A program made the position numbers and the translations under genes. Shown here piece by piece: positions 63,846 through 64,000 of a stretch of 64,000 nucleotides of DNA. How positions within the stretch are numbered: the stretch's first letter is position 1; each line of letters starts with the position of its first letter. The stretch lies in NCBI GenBank assembly GCA_965365275.1, contig CBDUBA010000007.1, forward strand, positions 1 through 64,000, given 5' to 3'. A model generated the notes under the pieces. It was not told the DNA's origin. It saw only the letters and a list, made by a program, of their open reading frames with translations, and searched no databases. Origin of the DNA: JAGTVG01 sp965365275 (GTDB lineage Bacteria; Bacteroidota; Bacteroidia; Cytophagales; Cyclobacteriaceae).

Positions 63846-64000
63846 TTATTTTGCTCTTTCAATAATTTCCACTAATCGCCATCTTTTGTTTTTACTCAAT
63901 GGCCTTGTCTCCATGATTTTTACAGTATCGCCCATTCCACATTCATTTTTTTCATCATGGACCGAGAATTTAGACGTTCTACCAATGAACTTACCGTACT
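63846..64000 (-). CDS. rpsQ: 30S ribosomal protein S17, 5' end cut by the window
   Basis: The last 50 codons and stop are inside the window. They read GKFIGRTSKFSVHDEKNECG, GDTVKIMETRPLSKNKRWRL and end VEIIERAK, the C-terminal OB-fold part of S17. The ribosomal cluster continues to the right on the minus strand. Confidence 0.93.
   Translation of the reverse strand, partial: YGKFIGRTSKFSVHDEKNECGMGDTVKIMETRPLSKNKRWRLVEIIERAK

Noticed and set aside
1..64000. CRISPR array, prophage or insertion sequence
   Set aside because: No evenly spaced direct repeats with spacers, no integrase or transposase, and no phage structural genes were found; the only tandem repeat is the coding 18-bp array at 1-108.

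Overview
The window looks like ordinary chromosome of a Bacteroidota (Bacteroidetes) bacterium. The signs are AT-rich spacers, almost no purine-rich Shine-Dalgarno sequences before starts, a few TAnnTTTG-type -7 promoter boxes, a zinc-free L36 and S14, an ExbB-ExbD-ExbD cluster, VPS10/BNR repeat proteins, and a sodium-pumping methylmalonyl-CoA decarboxylase operon typical of propionate-forming members. SCO, cytochrome c and heme-binding proteins indicate some respiratory capacity. I see no phage, insertion sequence, CRISPR array, toxin-antitoxin pair or integrase.

Layout: 1-4000 holds the 3' part of a histone-deacetylase-like gene with an unusual hexapeptide repeat, then small secreted or unknown genes. 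4001-10045 has a TerB-ABCG transporter fusion, a YdcF protein, a succinate-semialdehyde dehydrogenase and a CysZ-like protein. 10265-18442 is acyl-CoA metabolism: pta, a divergent 3-hydroxyacyl-CoA dehydrogenase homolog and ackA in one row, then an E2 acyltransferase, cinA and a PaaN-like protein that has lost the catalytic cysteine. 18451-27692 carries a J-domain protein, an AcpH-like protein, a large VPS10 protein, two small c-type heme proteins, an M42 peptidase, a HAD phosphatase, a MOSC protein, and an SCO/cytochrome c pair. 27913-31704 is the four-gene decarboxylase sodium pump. 31916-35065 has an orphan HsdR-N domain protein, AMP nucleosidase and an SLC13 permease.

From 44290 down to 35403 eleven protein genes and tRNA-Ser(GGA) lie on the minus strand: glycosyltransferase, small protein, OppC-like permease, SpoIIE phosphatase, polysaccharide deacetylase, TatD, asparaginase, tRNA, exbB, small membrane protein and two exbD. 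44338-52052 contains ruvC, HIT, greA, a second VPS10 protein, a malate/lactate dehydrogenase, an outer-membrane barrel protein and an FtsB-like protein. 52148-64000 is eno and carA followed by the spc/alpha ribosomal operon, read right to left from rpsQ to rplQ, with secY, infA and rpoA.

No complete undescribed system is evident. The best leads are local: the 18-bp/hexapeptide repeat inside the deacetylase, the cysteine-less PaaN, the pta-ackA-linked dehydrogenase lacking both conserved active-site asparagines, the TerB-ABCG fusion with its lipoprotein neighbour, and several strong inverted repeats in leaders or divergent spacers.
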